Translations under genes and position numbers: made by a program | Notes under the pieces: model-generated | What the model was told of the DNA's origin: nothing | The model's input: only the letters and a program-made list of their open reading frames with translations | Databases searched by the model: none | NCBI GenBank assembly: GCA_046727435.1 | Contig: JBKPCR010000431.1 | Span: forward strand, 1-7,609 | Reading direction: 5' to 3' | From: CAVPRW01 sp046727435 [NCBI: bacterium] | GTDB lineage: Bacteria > Tectomicrobia > Entotheonellia > J063 | DNA: 7,609 bases | Shown here: positions 7,081 through 7,609 of the stretch, one piece after another | How the letters are laid out: each line of letters starts with the position of its first letter | Numbering within the stretch: position 1 is the first letter of the stretch

Positions 7081-7109
7081 TTGACATGTCCTGCTGACCC
7101 GCCTACACT
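7081..7109 (+). promoter_or_regulatory. Near-consensus sigma-70-type promoter for the substrate-binding protein gene
   Basis: TTGACA (7081-7086) is a perfect -35 hexamer. A 17-base spacer leads to TACACT (7104-7109), which matches TATAAT at four of six positions, including the first T-A and the final T. Transcription would begin near 7116, giving a leader of about 50 bases before the ATG at 7166. Spacing and orientation suit the downstream gene. No operator is recognised. Confidence 0.7.
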
Positions 7110-7165
7110 CGCGCCCAACACCCCTCTGGCTGGTAATCTTGCGGGAGATTCGGGAGGATCATCCC

Positions 7166-7609
7166 ATGCCACGCTGTCTCCTCAGCCTCCTCATCACCCT
7201 CGCCTTCGGCTTCTGGATGGGGCCGCTCGTCGCCCAGGCCCAGCCGACAGGGAAGCTGTACCGGGTCGGCTGGCTCAGTGCCGGCCCGGCCCCTCCTGAG
7301 CCCACGGTCCAAATTCAGGCTTTCCAGCAGGGGCTGCGCGACCTGGGCTATGTCGAGGGCCACAACCTCGTCATGGAATACCGCTTTGCGGCGGGGAGTG
7401 CCGAGCGCCTCCACGACTATGCAGCCGAGTTGGTCCGGCTCCCGGTCGACGTGATTGTCGCCGTAGGCGCCTCAGGCACTCGTGGGGCCCAGCGCGCGAC
7501 GCGCACGATCCCGATCGTCATGACGGGCAACTATGACCCGGTTGGGGAAGGGTTCGTCGCGAGTTTAGCGCGGCCGGGGGGGAATATCACCGGCTTGAGC
7601 AATCTCAGG
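7166..7609 (+). CDS. ABC transporter substrate-binding protein, TrpX-like family, 3'-partial
   Basis: 148 codons are present and the frame stays open to the window edge; about half the protein is missing if it has the usual length of around 320 residues. GGGAGGA (7152-7158) lies 7 bases before the ATG. Residues 1-25 form a Sec-type signal peptide (hydrophobic LLSLLITLAFGFWMGPLVA, cleavage probable after AQA at 23-25); no lipobox cysteine is at the right place. The mature start KLYRVGWLSAG (30-40), then FQQGLRDLGYVEGHNLVMEY (53-72), LPVDVIVAVG (92-101), TIPIVMTGNYDPVGEGFVAS (114-133) and LARPGGNITGL (134-144) are the standard motifs of the ABC_sub_bind (TrpX-like) periplasmic binding family. 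These capture small solutes, possibly aromatic amino acids or related compounds, for an ABC importer whose permease and ATPase genes would lie to the right. Ligand is unknown. Confidence 0.93.
   Translation, partial: MPRCLLSLLITLAFGFWMGPLVAQAQPTGKLYRVGWLSAGPAPPEPTVQIQAFQQGLRDLGYVEGHNLVMEYRFAAGSAERLHDYAAELVRLPVDVIVAVGASGTRGAQRATRTIPIVMTGNYDPVGEGFVASLARPGGNITGLSNLR

Larger units (their letters stand above)
6796..7165. other. 370-base intergenic region with inverted repeats
   Basis: No convincing gene lies here. It holds two small hairpins just after the phosphoesterase stop, a third at 6845-6858 (CCACG/CGTGG), a pair of overlapping inverted repeats at 6871-6907, another at 6922-6949 (TTCAAC/GTTGAA), two ribosome-site-like sequences without a fitting gene (AAAGGAGG near 6948-6955 and GGGGAGG at 6980-6986), and a promoter at 7081-7109. 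The longest ORF tied to a ribosome-site-like sequence is 15 codons (6988-7035), whose ATG is only one base from the purine tract. The rest appears featureless. Confidence 0.6.

Noticed and set aside
1-7609. CRISPR array, insertion sequence, rRNA or integrase
   Set aside because: No spaced direct repeats, transposase or integrase motifs, or rRNA-like sequence were seen on either strand.

Overview
The window is a G+C-rich bacterial segment in which every supported gene lies on the + strand. The gene mix fits an uncultured, environmental, didermic-type bacterium such as the NC10/Methylomirabilota-Rokubacteria or Tectomicrobia groups: a TrpX-like substrate-binding protein, an EcsC-family protein, a Tat-exported phosphoesterase and a HigBA-like toxin-antitoxin remnant. 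That placement is inferred from protein style only and is weak.

Layout. (1) 1-3804: most of a very large STAND-type P-loop NTPase. It has clear Walker A and Walker B motifs, a winged-helix-like region, helical repeats and a long conserved-looking C-terminal part. It resembles antiviral STAND (Avs/AVAST-like) ATPases. The reading frame is open to the left window edge, so the true start and any N-terminal effector domain are probably outside. (2) 3888-5247: a stretch of toxin-antitoxin-like genes and debris. It holds a small acidic antitoxin-like gene with no recognisable toxin, an intact EcsC-family gene, a C-terminal scrap of a HigB/RelE-type toxin, and an XRE-family antitoxin gene broken by a frameshift in a CG-dinucleotide run. 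(3) 5273-6795: a small uncharacterised ORF with a strong ribosome binding site, then a complete Tat-exported phosphoesterase of the phospholipase C/acid phosphatase family. (4) 6796-7165: a 370-base non-coding gap with several inverted repeats and a near-consensus sigma-70 promoter. (5) 7166-7609: the 5' part of an ABC transporter substrate-binding protein that runs off the right edge.

How it fits together. The left half looks like accessory or defence-type DNA: a STAND sensor ATPase next to decaying toxin-antitoxin genes. The right half looks like ordinary secreted and transport functions. Two sampled 60-base stretches agree with different origins (34 G+C at 1261-1320 against 47 at 6481-6540), but two samples are not a test. 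The best candidate for something under-described is the STAND protein, followed by the antitoxin-like/EcsC pair. No complete new system can be shown from this window alone.
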